Below are positions 14,056 through 25,189 of a DNA stretch of 64,000 nucleotides, piece after piece. The notes under the pieces were generated by a model. That model was not told the origin of the DNA. It saw only the letters and a program-made list of their open reading frames with translations, and searched no databases. Position 1 is the first letter of the stretch, and each line of letters begins with the position of its first letter. The stretch covers positions 874,542 through 938,541 of the forward strand of contig VZRR01013406.1 in assembly GCA_013398015.1 (NCBI GenBank), in the 5' to 3' direction. The stretch is from Oreocharis arfaki (Eukaryota > Chordata > Aves > Passeriformes > Paramythiidae). Made by a program: the position numbers and the translations under genes.

Positions 14056-14085
<30 letters not shown>
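14056..14085. repeat. (AGC)10 trinucleotide microsatellite
   Basis: Ten perfect AGC units (CAG on the plus strand, CTG on the minus strand). No open frame of useful length runs through it on either strand, so there is no evidence of a polyglutamine or polyserine coding tract. Confidence 0.97.
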
Positions 14086-16248
14086 TGAGATCTGACTAGT
14101 CATACCGATGCAAGTTTAGCCCTGTGTTGAACCAGGCCTTTGTGATGCAGTATCGGGTAATGGCAAACAGGTGCTGGAACTCCAGTTTGAAAATAGTGCT
14201 CTGTATTTAGTGGAGTATAAAAGTGCAGTGGTTATTGCACGCAATTATGGAAAGTAACTGTGAAAATGCTCAGCACTTAATTCCTCAAATACAAAAAGCC
14301 ATGCTATATGTACACAGTTCCTGTGATATCTCTGTTGCACATGGAATAGAGCTAGCATATCAGATACTACCACTACTAACAAAAAGTCTTCACTGATCAA
14401 ATTGCTCTACATATGTTGTTCTAAAACCTTGATGAAAAACAGGAAAAGTAGGTCTGCACAAAACTGCAGGCACTGCCTGTCCAAGGAATTTTGACAATGT
14501 TCTCTGCTTTTCTCCAGCTCCTGAATTCTTTGGTGAGAGTCCCTGGGCTGGTTGTCACTTCTAATTATGAAACAGTGCCTTGACAAAAAAGTATGCTAGC
14601 CTCTAGAAAATCTGTACGTAGAACAATTAACCATATCTCTTGAAACCTGTTAGATATCTTTGTTTCTTGTTAGGTCATTAACACACTCAGTTTTATTTTT
14701 CCTTTTTATCTTAGGAGCTAGGCAGTACACTTAGCAATACAGTTATAGATCAACAGTTATACTGCAGTATTGTTTTGAAAAATCTATTTAAAAGTAGTAA
14801 CTGACTTTAAACAGACATACTTTGATTAAATGGAGTGATTTAAGGAAGGTAAGTTCTTTCCTTTGTGTCATATAACAACTAATAGACCATATCTGAACTT
14901 TCACTGATTTGGGATTTTTTACCTATCTAGATGTGATCACTGTTCTTAATGAGCATTGGAAAGTACTACATGAAGAATTTTGAAAGGGTTATTAAAAGTG
15001 TTCACCCTGAAAATTGTGTTTGCCTTATCTTAGGCATAATCAGAAAGAGAACAGAAGCTAAAAGCACGTGGTACTGGTCCTGCCTAGTGCACCCATTGTC
15101 AGTGCAGTCATAGCCAACTAGCACCAATACCCTACCACAAGAAAGCAATTGTGAATTTCTGAGTACAGTCATAACCCTGCTCTTCATTTCTGTTGCTCAG
15201 CAGTAAGTCTGCCCCCGAAAATAGTTTAGGTTATAATCTATCTCTTACCTGTGCCCACTTGATGGCTTTGTCAGACCAGATACTAGTCTACAAAATTATC
15301 TGCCTAAATGTTCCTCTAGCTCCCTCTTTTCCTCTTCCTCCTGCCTGTGAAATATATTTTGCTCTGTTTGCTCTGTTCTCCAAATTTGCTTTTTTTTTTT
15401 TTCCCCTAGAGGTATTTTTTTCTATGGTATTTTAATCTCACCCCTAGCTTGCTGTCTCTGTTTATAACCACCTTTTTTTTTCCCTCTTGGAGTGCATTCA
15501 GAAGGTGGAGGCTCTGTTGTGCTCTTCTCTGCCTCACCCACACGTCCTTACATGTTATGTAAAAGTGGAAAAATGCTGTTCCTTCACTTTTCGCAGTTTG
15601 TAATGTCACTATTTGTTTAGTCAACATGGAAGCCTGAGCCCACAGGATCTGCAAAGACCTCCTCTTCACAACTCAACCCTTATTATTTCCTGAAAATATG
15701 CCCATGAGATAGCATGCCTGGTGTCTTACCACAAGACATAAAACACAGTCCATGCCTTTCATCTTTAATATAAAAATAACAGAGACTACCAAGGAAGAAT
15801 GATTTATTTGTTAAAAACCTCAGTCTTGGAACAGATCTCTCTTGTCGACAGAACAGTCACGGATAAGAATGACTTTTTTTGTTGTCTTCAGTACCCACTA
15901 TAATTGACCGTGAGGACAACCTCCTGAATTCATCTAAATGTAAAAGAAACCCAAAAGTTGATGTTCAGCTGCTTATTAAGCAGACAGATTACTCCCACTG
16001 CCTGGATGAATATGCTGGTTGGAAAACAACACTGACTAGATGTGTTATGCCAAGTGATCAGTTTCATACCAACTTTTTGATATAATACACTTCGCTTATG
16101 AAGAACCTGACTGATCATGTTTTAGAGATGTGCCAAGGGCTATCTAGGGTGGCAGAGATTAAGAGAATGACCATGAAAACCTCTGATAAGCTGCTTTCTA
16201 AATTATATGCATGCTTTACTTTTTGATCTTATAATTCAGGTGACTTAC
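14086..16248. other. Unique DNA without a supported gene
   Basis: A pyrimidine tract and CAG at 15880-15891 lead into a 64-codon plus-strand frame ending at 16085, and a minus-strand CAG|GTAAGA donor lies at about 15246-15254. Neither is joined to a matching partner signal, so I do not call exons. Confidence 0.45.
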
Positions 16249-16315
16249 TAGTGTCTTGCATGTCCATTCCTGCTGGGGCAAAGAATTAAGCTCATCATTG
16301 AAATCTAGTTTTATT
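16249..16315 (-). other. Candidate internal exon (67 bp), minus strand
   Basis: On the minus strand a GTGTTTCTAG acceptor precedes an open 67-bp segment that ends at CTA|GTAAGT. The frame begins with one leftover base and ends on a codon boundary. The peptide contains KLDFNDELNSLPQQEW, which has ordinary protein composition, but I do not recognise it. The acceptor pyrimidine tract is only moderate. It lies just outside the GC-rich block. It may be a decoy exon. Confidence 0.15.
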
Positions 16316-16319
16316 CTAG

Positions 16320-17340
16320 AAACACAGAATTCTTCATGATTTGCCCCCTCGAGGACGTGCTTCTGCTGGGGGTTTGGGGGTTGCTGAGGCTTTCCACAGA
16401 CTGCAGCTGCAGCCACCATTTCCACGGGTTGGAGGTGCTGGAGCTTCATTAACGGAGGGTGGTGGTTCAAGCAGTCAACCAGATCTGGGAGATCCCCAAA
16501 GATTCAGGCATAACCTTGTCATCATCCGACCCCCTGAATCCCCACAAAGCAATTCCTGCTGGGGGACATGCTGGCCTGTTTAGGTCCTCGCCATCAGGTG
16601 AGTTCAGGTTGTGTGGTAGGCCCAAGCCAGAGATGGGGATTCAGCTCTAACTTGACTCATAGATTTTTAATACTCTTAGTCAGGATCTGGAATCCTTCAA
16701 GGGCCACAGGAGCACAAACTCAGCAGCACAGAATTAGTCACTTTTTTTGACAGTCTGCATCAGGGTGGAGGACAAGCAGGGCAGCTCCACACGGGAGGCT
16801 CTGTCAGGAGCTGTGATGGTCCAGGCATGGGCCATGTCCTCACACACAGGATGCCATCCTCCAGGGCCTGAGCAGAGTGTGCTGAGCTGGGGCAGGTGAT
16901 GGTCCCTACAGGAGGCAGGAATGTACCCCAGGCAATGACAACAAAGCTCAGGGCTGGAGTCTGTCCCAACCTGAGCTTAAAAGAACACCATAGACCCCAA
17001 CGGGACCATATTGATGCCTTCAGGGTCAAGAACAAACAAATTTGGACAGTTTGGAAGCTGCGTCCAAGCGGTTTGTCATACATGTGAACATCACACTGCA
17101 TGCAGGCATGAGAGGGAGCAGGAGGAAGAGGCAGAAGGGATAGCTTTCTCTCTTTCCCCATCTTTCCCTCCATTTCTCAGTTCTTACAATACCCAGCAGC
17201 TTCTGCACCACCGCCAGCAGGGATCTTAGTCAGCAGAGATCAGCCCAGGACTCATCAAGACACCAGCCCAGGAGGTGCTCAGGGACAGCCAGCTGAGGAG
17301 ACTCTCCTGACTGGGTTTCAACAACATTTGGACAACTTAC
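16320..17340. other. GC-rich block of unknown origin
   Basis: About 1 kb is visibly richer in G and C than the DNA on either side, with CCTCGAGG, several CCCC/GGGG runs, and CpGs near 16350 and 16440. Many short frames are open on both strands (for example 138 codons on minus, 16760-17173, and 80 codons on plus, 16341-16583), but none resembles a known protein. A consensus plus-strand donor CAG|GTGAGT lies at about 16595-16603. It could be an old retroelement, a non-coding RNA exon region or a decayed regulatory island. I cannot assign it. Confidence 0.35.
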
Positions 17341-17362
17341 CTGATGACTTTGAAACTGTTCC

Positions 17363-20020
17363 CTGAGACCAGGGAGAAAAGAATTAGATGCTGCTCCACT
17401 GTGTTTCAAGGCACACGAGTCTTTTTGGGGGCTTGTCTGCCGCTATTTCCATAAACAGAAATGGTGGGCAAATTAGTCAAGACTTTCAGCCATCAATAGC
17501 ACATGGAAGTGATTTCATTGTCTTTTCTTTTCCCAAATGAAAATAATAAATGTTTATTTTCATAGACTTTCAATTTTCAAAACTATTAATTGTGCATTTT
17601 CTCTGCACGAATAATGGCTATTCGTGTAGCTGAACTCACGATGGATAACTAAACTAATGCAAATTGAATCCATATCCTAAGAACTGGAAAGATTGCTTCT
17701 GTACACATTATTGTACAAAGCTTAGATATTGACAACTGAAGGCTAATTGTTCAAGGTTTTTAAATAAGGAAAATTGGCTTTCTCTTCTCCTCAGAAAAAA
17801 ATTTAAACATTTACAGTTAATTGGTTACCTCTGAATATAATTTTAGCTTTTATCACTTATTGAAATTCACAGTCAAACAAACTTCATCTAGCAGGAAAAT
17901 TAGTAATTTTTAAATATATTTCACTGTTATTCTCCAGGTAGCAGTTTATTTTGGTAGTGTATCATGCACCCTCACTTCACTACCAGGAGCCATTTCGTGG
18001 AATTTGTTCTGCCACTAGAGTATAAAAAGCACAATAAGAAAGTCTTTCTTTTCTTCAGTGTTCTTTGTTATACCATACCTGAAGTGAGAGTTATTTTTAA
18101 AGTTACACAGGAACTTGATTCTGAGGTCTTCTGTTATAAACGGATTAAAGAGAATTTTAACACTAATGTATGTATCTAATCTAAACAGTTTGGAGTTTAA
18201 ATTGTAAATTCAGAATACTCTTAGCAAACAATTTCTCAGTAAACTGTTGGTTGAAATATGTTCACATAAAATAGCTGTCGAATAATTCCAAGGAATGAAA
18301 ATACTAGAGGAAGAAGCAATCATTTGCTCACAATTAATGAACAGTAGAAACCCCTGTATTTATGAATAGATTTGTTTGCTGCAAATAATTCTCCTGCATC
18401 TAATCAAAAGATACCAATCTATTTTCAGAGTATTTCAGGTGACAGCATGCAAAGACAAGACACTCTGTTTCCAGGGCCTTTTAAGAAAAATGATAGAGGC
18501 TTTTCAATTCAAAATAATAAGGGATTACACAAATGTCCATGTAATCACCATTCAAGTCTAATATGACAGGAAGTTGTTTTAGCTCCGTTCTTATGCAGCA
18601 CGAAGGAAGTAATAAGCTCTGTTTTATGGAAAAGAAAAAGTAAATCCAGTAATCAGGATTCAGAAGTAAGCTTCTTGCTGCAGTGCCCTTTAGCTGTTAT
18701 AAATCTCTCAGTGTGTTTTAAATCCATGGACTTCTAAGGGAACAAAATGAAACGCTGTCATTCTTTTTTCCCGGCCTGCTTTATTTCCTTTGAGGTCTGT
18801 TAAGAGTCCTATGATCCCGATTCTCTTAAATGGAGGGTTTCAAATTTATCAATAACCATCTGTTGCTGTCATTTTGTTTCACGTTGCAAATCTAGAATTT
18901 CCAATGCTAGTCCCTGTGTTTGCTGACATTTTTTTTCATTTTCAGTTCTCGCTGGGGCTGTCATCTTCAAAGACCAGGGAGAAAGTAATGTCTTTGATGT
19001 TTTCAAAGGTTGGAAAGATATTTCTCCCCCCAGCATTGTGAGTTTCATGTGAACACACGGAAAGAGATCTGAATTTTATAGGAGATTTATCTAAACAGTG
19101 ATCCACTTAAACCAAATAAGTCCAAAAATTTTTAGTAAATACAACTTTTCCTGTTTTTTGAAATTATTAGCCCCTTTTTAAATGTGAAGATAGTTTACAA
19201 ATAAACAATAAACAACCTATAACTATCATAAATGTAATCCACCACTGAATTCTGGTCTCTGTTCCCAGCCCAGAGTGTATGAGTATCTATTATCTCCCCA
19301 TCAAGGTAACTCAGGGAAATGTGGGAATTCAGTAGGCTTCCTGCCAGGTTACAGTGACTAAAAGATCCTTTACAAGAACAAGACACATTACAACCTCTGC
19401 TCACATAAGTGTCCCAAGGCTATGTTAGTTTCTTCTCCAATGTATCTTTCATGTACCTCATCTTCCTTCAACCTCATTGGCATTCAGTACTGCAACACAT
19501 TTTCTGTGCATAAAAATACACTTCCTTCATGTTATGATGGCATAGGTTACCAAGGGTGATTTATTTTATACCTTTTACTATGCTTCCCTTTACAAGACCA
19601 CCCCAAGCATCTTTTACAGACATTTCACCCAGTTTAATGTGTGCAAGTACAGCTATAGCCCCTTCATAGACTTCACACAAATTTCTAAAACAAGTCACTC
19701 TTTCCCCACCACAAAATATACTGGTCTCTGCAAAATAGTAACTTCAGCCACAATTCCTATTTAACTTTTCTGCTTTCTCTGTGCTCGTGCAGCTTCCTGT
19801 TTGCTCTCCTAACTATGGGGTCACTGGCTGATCAAAGTTAACCCAATCTTGGTTTATCTGGTTAAAAGGACAAATATTACTCCATAATATTAGCAGATTC
19901 TGTATTGGTCCAAAGTCCCATAATTACGAGTGCCAGATCTGTCCAGTACAAGAGCTGAACAAACATGGTCTGAGGCAGAAGTAAGCACAATGGTCTCATT
20001 TTTATCAATTTACCCAGTGA
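17363..20020. other. Unique AT-rich DNA
   Basis: No supported gene or element. One exon-like plus-strand stretch at 18946-19052 is discussed as an observation. Confidence 0.5.
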
Positions 20021-20038
20021 ACACAGTGCAGCGGGGTA

Positions 20039-20090
20039 CCTTTATACAGCACTAAGATGTGTCAATCTGAGCCCAGCCAGCAGCCAATCA
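20039..20090 (-). promoter_or_regulatory. Promoter-like TATA plus inverted CCAAT (minus strand)
   Basis: On the minus strand GATTGGCTG (a CCAAT/Y-box in inverted orientation, 20081-20090) is followed about 38 bases later by TGTATAAAGG (20039-20048). That spacing is usual for a TATA-containing RNA polymerase II promoter, with a start expected near 20010. No coding exon follows that I can recognise. The arrangement is also typical of an LTR U3 region, but I could not find matching LTR ends. Known: NF-Y binds CCAAT boxes. Inferred: that this site works as a promoter. Confidence 0.25.
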
Positions 20091-20228
20091 CCCAGACAGC
20101 CACAGAAAAGATCCTAGATGCCTTAAAATTTGGTTTGCTCTGTTTGCTTAAACCGCAGTCTTGGGGTCTTGCTTATGCCTCCAGGAAATGTTATTGTCTC
20201 CTTAACGAATGACATCCCAAAGTACGCA

Positions 20229-20293
20229 CCCCTTACCTTACCTTACCTTACCAGACCTTGCCTTACCTTGCCTTACCTTACTTTACCTTACCT
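20229..20293. repeat. (CCTTA)n pentanucleotide array
   Basis: About 13 tandem units of CCTTA with a few substitutions (CCTTG, CTTTA, CCAGA). The short frames through it encode only a Tyr-Leu-Thr type repeat. Confidence 0.95.
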
Positions 20294-21139
20294 GGTGATC
20301 ATCAAGGCTGAGTGATGGACGCTGTCCCTGGTCTGCCAGGGTAAAAGTGATAGCACCACATGGATTTTCCACAGTTAAAAGTTTTCCCTTGAAATCCTAA
20401 TTAACCATGAATCATGAGTTGTAGGTAAGACAGGTCCTTGAAGGCACAAAAATAGCTTGAAATTTGCTTATTACAAAAGGCCAACTTTTGAAACAGTCAC
20501 AGAATAAGAAATGATAAAGCATACGATCTAGGATGGCTGTTCTGGATCTACACGACCTTTGAGTGCTATTTTCAAATCCAAATAGATGGATTTCTTTGGA
20601 GGCATATTTACATGCCTAGATTCATGCTGATCTTTTCTGAACTCTTGCATCATTGGATGAATTTGTCAGACTCAGAGAAGACCTGATGTCTTAAGTCCCT
20701 GTTGAAAGTTCCCACCATGAGACTTGAGCAAAGCCCACCCAAAGCTACATTCTGCCGCAAACTCTCTGCCTTCCATATTTCTTTGGTCTAATTCATGCAC
20801 TCTTTTATCAATTTCTCTGAATGCATTCGAAGGAATTCCTTAAAGTGAGTCTACCTCCATCTTTGAAAAAAGGAAAAGTCCATTCAGATCGTATAATAGC
20901 AAGTTTGGCCAAATGTGTCAAAACCAGTAGAAAATTCAAAAATTATTTATATCCAAAATTACTTATGCTGGGCAGAGTGTGGATAGCTTTGAAAAATGAA
21001 CTATAGCATAAGAAATATTGATTAAGATTTAAAGAAGCTGAAGTCCATGAAGATGTTTTGTGATAGCTCAACAAAATTAATTACAACAGACTAAAAATCT
21101 AGCTATAAAGTAATTTCCAGCTTTCAATTAATTCCAGCA

Positions 21140-21177
21140 TTGATTCTAATTCTTTGATTCTAATTTGATTCTAATTC
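21140..21177. repeat. Three tandem copies of TTGATTCTAATT
   Basis: A 12-14 bp unit is repeated three times with small length differences, just upstream of the CR1 insertion at 21216. Confidence 0.85.
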
Positions 21178-21215
21178 CAGCTACTGTACTGCGTAAATAT
21201 CAGTCTGTGGACCTT

Positions 21216-21844
21216 ACAGCAGTGTGCCTAGGTGGCCAAGAAGGCCAACGGCATCCTGGCCTATGTCAGGAATAGTGTGGCCGGCAGGACCAGGAAAGTC
21301 ATTCTTCCCCTGTACTTGGCACTGGTGAGGCTGCACCTTGAGTGCTATGTCCAGTTCTGGGCCCTTCAGTTCAGGAAGGACATTGAGATGCTTGAATGTG
21401 TCCAAAGGAGGGCAACAAGGGTGGTGAAAGGCTTGGAACACAGGCCCTGTGAGGAACGACTGAGAGAGCTGGGGTTGTTTAGCCTGGAAAAAAGGAGATT
21501 CAGAGGTGACCTTATCACTCTCTACAGCTCCCTGAAAGGTGGTTATAGCCAGGTGGGGGCTGGTCTCTTTTTCCAGGCAACAGCTGACAGAACAAGAGCA
21601 CACAGTCTTTAGCTGTGCCAAGGGAAATTTAGCTTGGATATTAGGAAAAAGTTATTTACTGAAAGAGTGATAAAGTACTGGAATTGTCTGCCTGGGGAGG
21701 AGGTAGAGTCACCATCCCTAGATGTGTTTAAAAAAAGATTGGATGTGGCACTCAGTGCCGTGGTTTAGTTGAGGTGGTGTTAGGACATGGGTTGGACTTG
21801 GTGATCTTGAAGGTCTCTTCCAATCTGGTGATTCTGTCATTCTG
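21216..21844 (+). mobile_element. CR1 LINE, 5'-truncated 3' part
   Basis: This is the 3' part of an avian CR1 non-LTR retrotransposon in plus orientation. It starts inside ORF2 at CAGTGTGCC...GTGGCCAAGAAGGCCAA. It runs through the C-terminal coding tail, then the short 3' UTR with TTGGACTTGGTGATCTTGAA and GGTCTCTTCCAA, and ends in a degenerate ATTCTGTCATTCTG, the CR1 3' repeat. Everything upstream (ORF1, endonuclease and most of the reverse transcriptase) is missing, which is the usual result of incomplete target-primed reverse transcription. It is less decayed than the copy at 9573. Confidence 0.97.
21232..21768 (+). pseudogene. CR1 ORF2 C-terminal remnant
   Basis: One reading frame stays in register for 178 codons, from [20 protein letters not shown] through [45 protein letters not shown], the IRKKLFTERVIKYWN region and the SPSLDVFKKRLDV tail to the natural stop at 21766-21768. 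The only interruption is a TAG at 21610-21612, where the family normally has a lysine codon. There are no frameshifts. In the intact element this region lies just C-terminal to the reverse transcriptase. Without the catalytic domains the fragment cannot function. The long antisense frame (21214-21621 minus) is only its shadow. Confidence 0.9.
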
Positions 21845-24046
21845 GCTACAGACCAGGATCAGGATTTCTGCTTCAATCTATGCTGGTGGTATTTTTGGAG
21901 TTACACCTCCGGAACAAACTTGGGCACTTAGTTGCCACAGAGTAGTGTCAGGCACCTTCTGGTACCTGACTGGCAGCTTCACATCCTGGCTTCTTGTTAT
22001 ATTTAATTTACCCCACTAATTATTGCTATTCAGATTCCGCATGAGCTTTGCCCCTGATACCTCTATGCCAATCCCAGTCCTTATCAGACTGAACTTCTCT
22101 GCCAGTCTACTTATTAGTTTCATCTTACCTGTGCTTTCCATGGCCAAGTCAAATTGGTTTTCTCTCAAGCTATCAAAGCCTAGCATGGCCTCTCTTAGAA
22201 AAGCCAAATGATCTTCTCTTCAGTTTCTTCTTGTATGGTCTTGAGCAATTCAGGGCAAATCTAAATAGCAACTCGGGAAATTCTGCCCAGCTCTTTCTTC
22301 TTTGGACTGGTTCTTACCCACTTAATTCATGGATATGTGTCTGTACAGAACAGTTATGTGTCCGAGTCATGTAAGACTGGACAATTCTTAAATAAGATGG
22401 GTTATTTTTTTCATCTGACAAAAGTTTAGCAAGCATTTAACATTTATTTAAGATTTAATGTTTGGACCAGAGCAATAAAGTTCAGAACCCTATTGCACTG
22501 GAAATTTTTAATTCCTCCTTCAAAGAGAGTTCATAGTGAAAGCTTGTATAAGTTGTTCTTACCTCAGCCTAAGTAATATATTTTTTCCTGATTCCATTCT
22601 CAGAACTATATAAGCAATTTGACAAAATTTACCAAAAATATCATCATGTGGCAGACACCCACTACATAACCTAAATATCTCAAGTCTGGCAGTCAGCAGA
22701 ATGAAGAACTGAGAACTAGAACTCCTACAAGCAGGAGTGTCAGCCAAGGTAATGATTAGAAAACACTATCAGTTCAGTTTCTAGGAATTACTATTGCAAC
22801 CCTTTTCACACTTACCATTCACAAGTTAGTTGTGTGAATGGAGATTCAAGTCCATTTAAAAATAATTTATTTTAAATAACTGCCTTCTACTCTTTCAATT
22901 TTGAAAGCAACTTTCAGTTTAGTTAGTAGGGAAAGAGTATTGGATTTATTTACAGTTCAACAACACTTAAATCAAATTATGTCAAAAGTTTGGATTCAAT
23001 CACTTGGATTCAGTAACATGATTTAGAATAATAACCAAAGAACATGTTTGGGGCAAAATGAATAATCCAAATTCAATCTAAAAGCAATCTGATGAAGCTG
23101 AAAGTGTTTAAGGATTAGTGATTGGTATGTACATATGAATATTAGACATAGGAATTACTTTTACTACATTTATATTAAAATTCTATTAGTGTTTTTTTAA
23201 ATCAGCTAGCTGTTACTGAAAAGGCTAAATTATAAAATAAGTACATACAATTATCTTTACCACTTGCAAACTCTTTTCTTGCCTTGGATGTCTTATTATA
23301 GGTTCAAACACTCAAGAAATATTAACCTCTGTAAAACACAAAGATTATTTAAAACTTGAGCATTGAAATGCAACACTGAAAATATAATATTTTTTGTAGC
23401 TTAATTCCCATTCCACACAGATATAAAAATATGGAAGTTATAAATTCACGCATGAATACAACTTACATATTAACATAGAAAAATGAGTTACATCAGAGTG
23501 TGGCTGAAACACTGAGCTCTAGATTCCTCTTCTGAAAGTGTGCATGTCATTTTGGGGGAAAAGACTCACTGAGAGAAAACTATTTAAACATGGAAGCTGA
23601 ACTAAATGCAGTAAATCCGCTGAGTTGCCAGTAGTAGTTCTTTATATGCAGTATAAATAGCACTGATCCAAAGTAAGATAATTTTCCACATTGTCCAAAT
23701 ATTCTGAACTATAATGCTGTAGCTTCAGAATAAATACTAGTGTAAGCTAGAGTTCCTGAGCTGGCTAGAAACTGATATAAGGTACAAGAGGGGAAAACTG
23801 CTAGCCCTGTGTCAAGGCTCAAAGACTCTGTTCCCTTTTGAAGGCAAGAAACCTAAAAATCAGTTGAGAGAAGAGCGATAGACTGGGCAAAAAGGTGAAG
23901 CAATGTAAGCCTACAAATCACAAAGCTTTCTTCTTCTTCTACCTGCCATAGGGACTCTGTATTTACTTAGACCAGGCAATAAAATTTCATTTTATAAGTA
24001 ACGATCCAGCCTAATGAAAGCATAAAAATGCATGGCAAAACTAATT
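21845..24046. other. Unique AT-rich DNA
   Basis: No supported gene or element. A consensus minus-strand donor (CAG|GTAAGA, about 22122-22131) lies in a partly open region but has no good acceptor partner. Confidence 0.5.
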
Positions 24047-24101
24047 CAAAACAAAACAAAACAAAACAAAACACACCCAAAAAAAACCAAACAAAAAACA
24101 C
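24047..24101. repeat. (AAAAC)n and A/C-rich tract
   Basis: Five CAAAA units followed by CACCCAAAAAAAACCAAACA-type sequence. Low complexity. Confidence 0.9.
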
Positions 24102-25189
24102 TCTGGCTGTCACGCCAAGATTACTAAGAAATAAGTGCAAATCACTTTTGACAATAATATGCAATTTGAAAATAATCCTGTTTCAAGAAATCAGGTAGAA
24201 CTCAGAGTGTGTATTGAGCATAGGGAGCAAAGTTTTAGGAGCAGAGGGCAGGCTGGGGGGGTTTGCAGAGGCAAATGGTCAAGACCTGCCCTGTGCCACA
24301 CTCAGCCTGTTCCAACCTGTGGCAGTAATAAAAAGGGAGGAGATATTCTCAGAGTGAGCCAGAGGTGTTTTAAATGTTTTCAGGTTTGAGGTTTTTTTGT
24401 TCCCCCCAATACCCTAAACAGTAATTCAATATTTATGTTAATTGGCAATAAATTAAGTGAAATTCCCCAGACTGACTCTGTTTTGTCCGTAGCAATACTT
24501 ATCAAGTGATTTCACTGTCTTTATTGCAACCCATGAGTTTTCTCACTCTTGATCTTCCTATTCCTTCCTCCATCCTACCTTCATGCTTGCCTGCCAGCCA
24601 GTGCCATCCCCACACAGGATGCTATTACAAACATCAGTCCTCAGAGAGAACAAGCACCACGAAGCCACCCTCTACCATAAATAACTTCAGTAACACGGAA
24701 AATGGGCCCCACAAAACATATTCCCTCACTATCTTTCAAAAACTTCACCCCTAAATCTTCGTTTTGTTACATTTATTACTGTTATCAGTATTGCTTATTT
24801 TGCCTCATGCCAAGGCCACTTCCCTCTGCAACTATGAGGACTAGAACAGGTTTCAGGCTTTTTGAAATCTGATCTTCACTAACGAGGAACCTGGAAAAAA
24901 AACCCAGCAGCCCTGATGTCACATATCTGCTATATGCGATACCACATGGGATAAAATGAAAACAGATGAACTTCTAATCCTCTCTTATATTTGTAAGTAT
25001 TTAAGAATAAAATTAATTTTGAATATAAACATTTACACGATATTAAAAAGGAAACACTTTAGATATTTGAAAATCTATTTCTATATTGTTTGTTACCTTC
25101 CATGTGTAAGGCATACATACATATTTGTTTACTAATTCATAGAGTACTAATGGCATTATCTGCATTTTCATAGAATAAGGACTAGTATT
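24102..25189. other. Unique DNA
   Basis: Nothing recognisable. Slightly higher GC between 24220 and 24360, with no long frame. Confidence 0.5.

Noticed and set aside
15242..15290. CAG|GTAAGA donor on the minus strand with a 39-bp open segment
   Set aside because: An octamer match is expected about twice in 64 kb on two strands. The acceptor has no good pyrimidine tract.
21214..21621. 135-codon minus-strand frame
   Set aside because: Antisense shadow of the CR1 ORF2 tail on the plus strand.
22016..22330. Minus-strand partly open region with a perfect CAG|GTAAGA donor
   Set aside because: Several in-frame stops upstream and no convincing acceptor. It could be decayed coding sequence, but I cannot show it.
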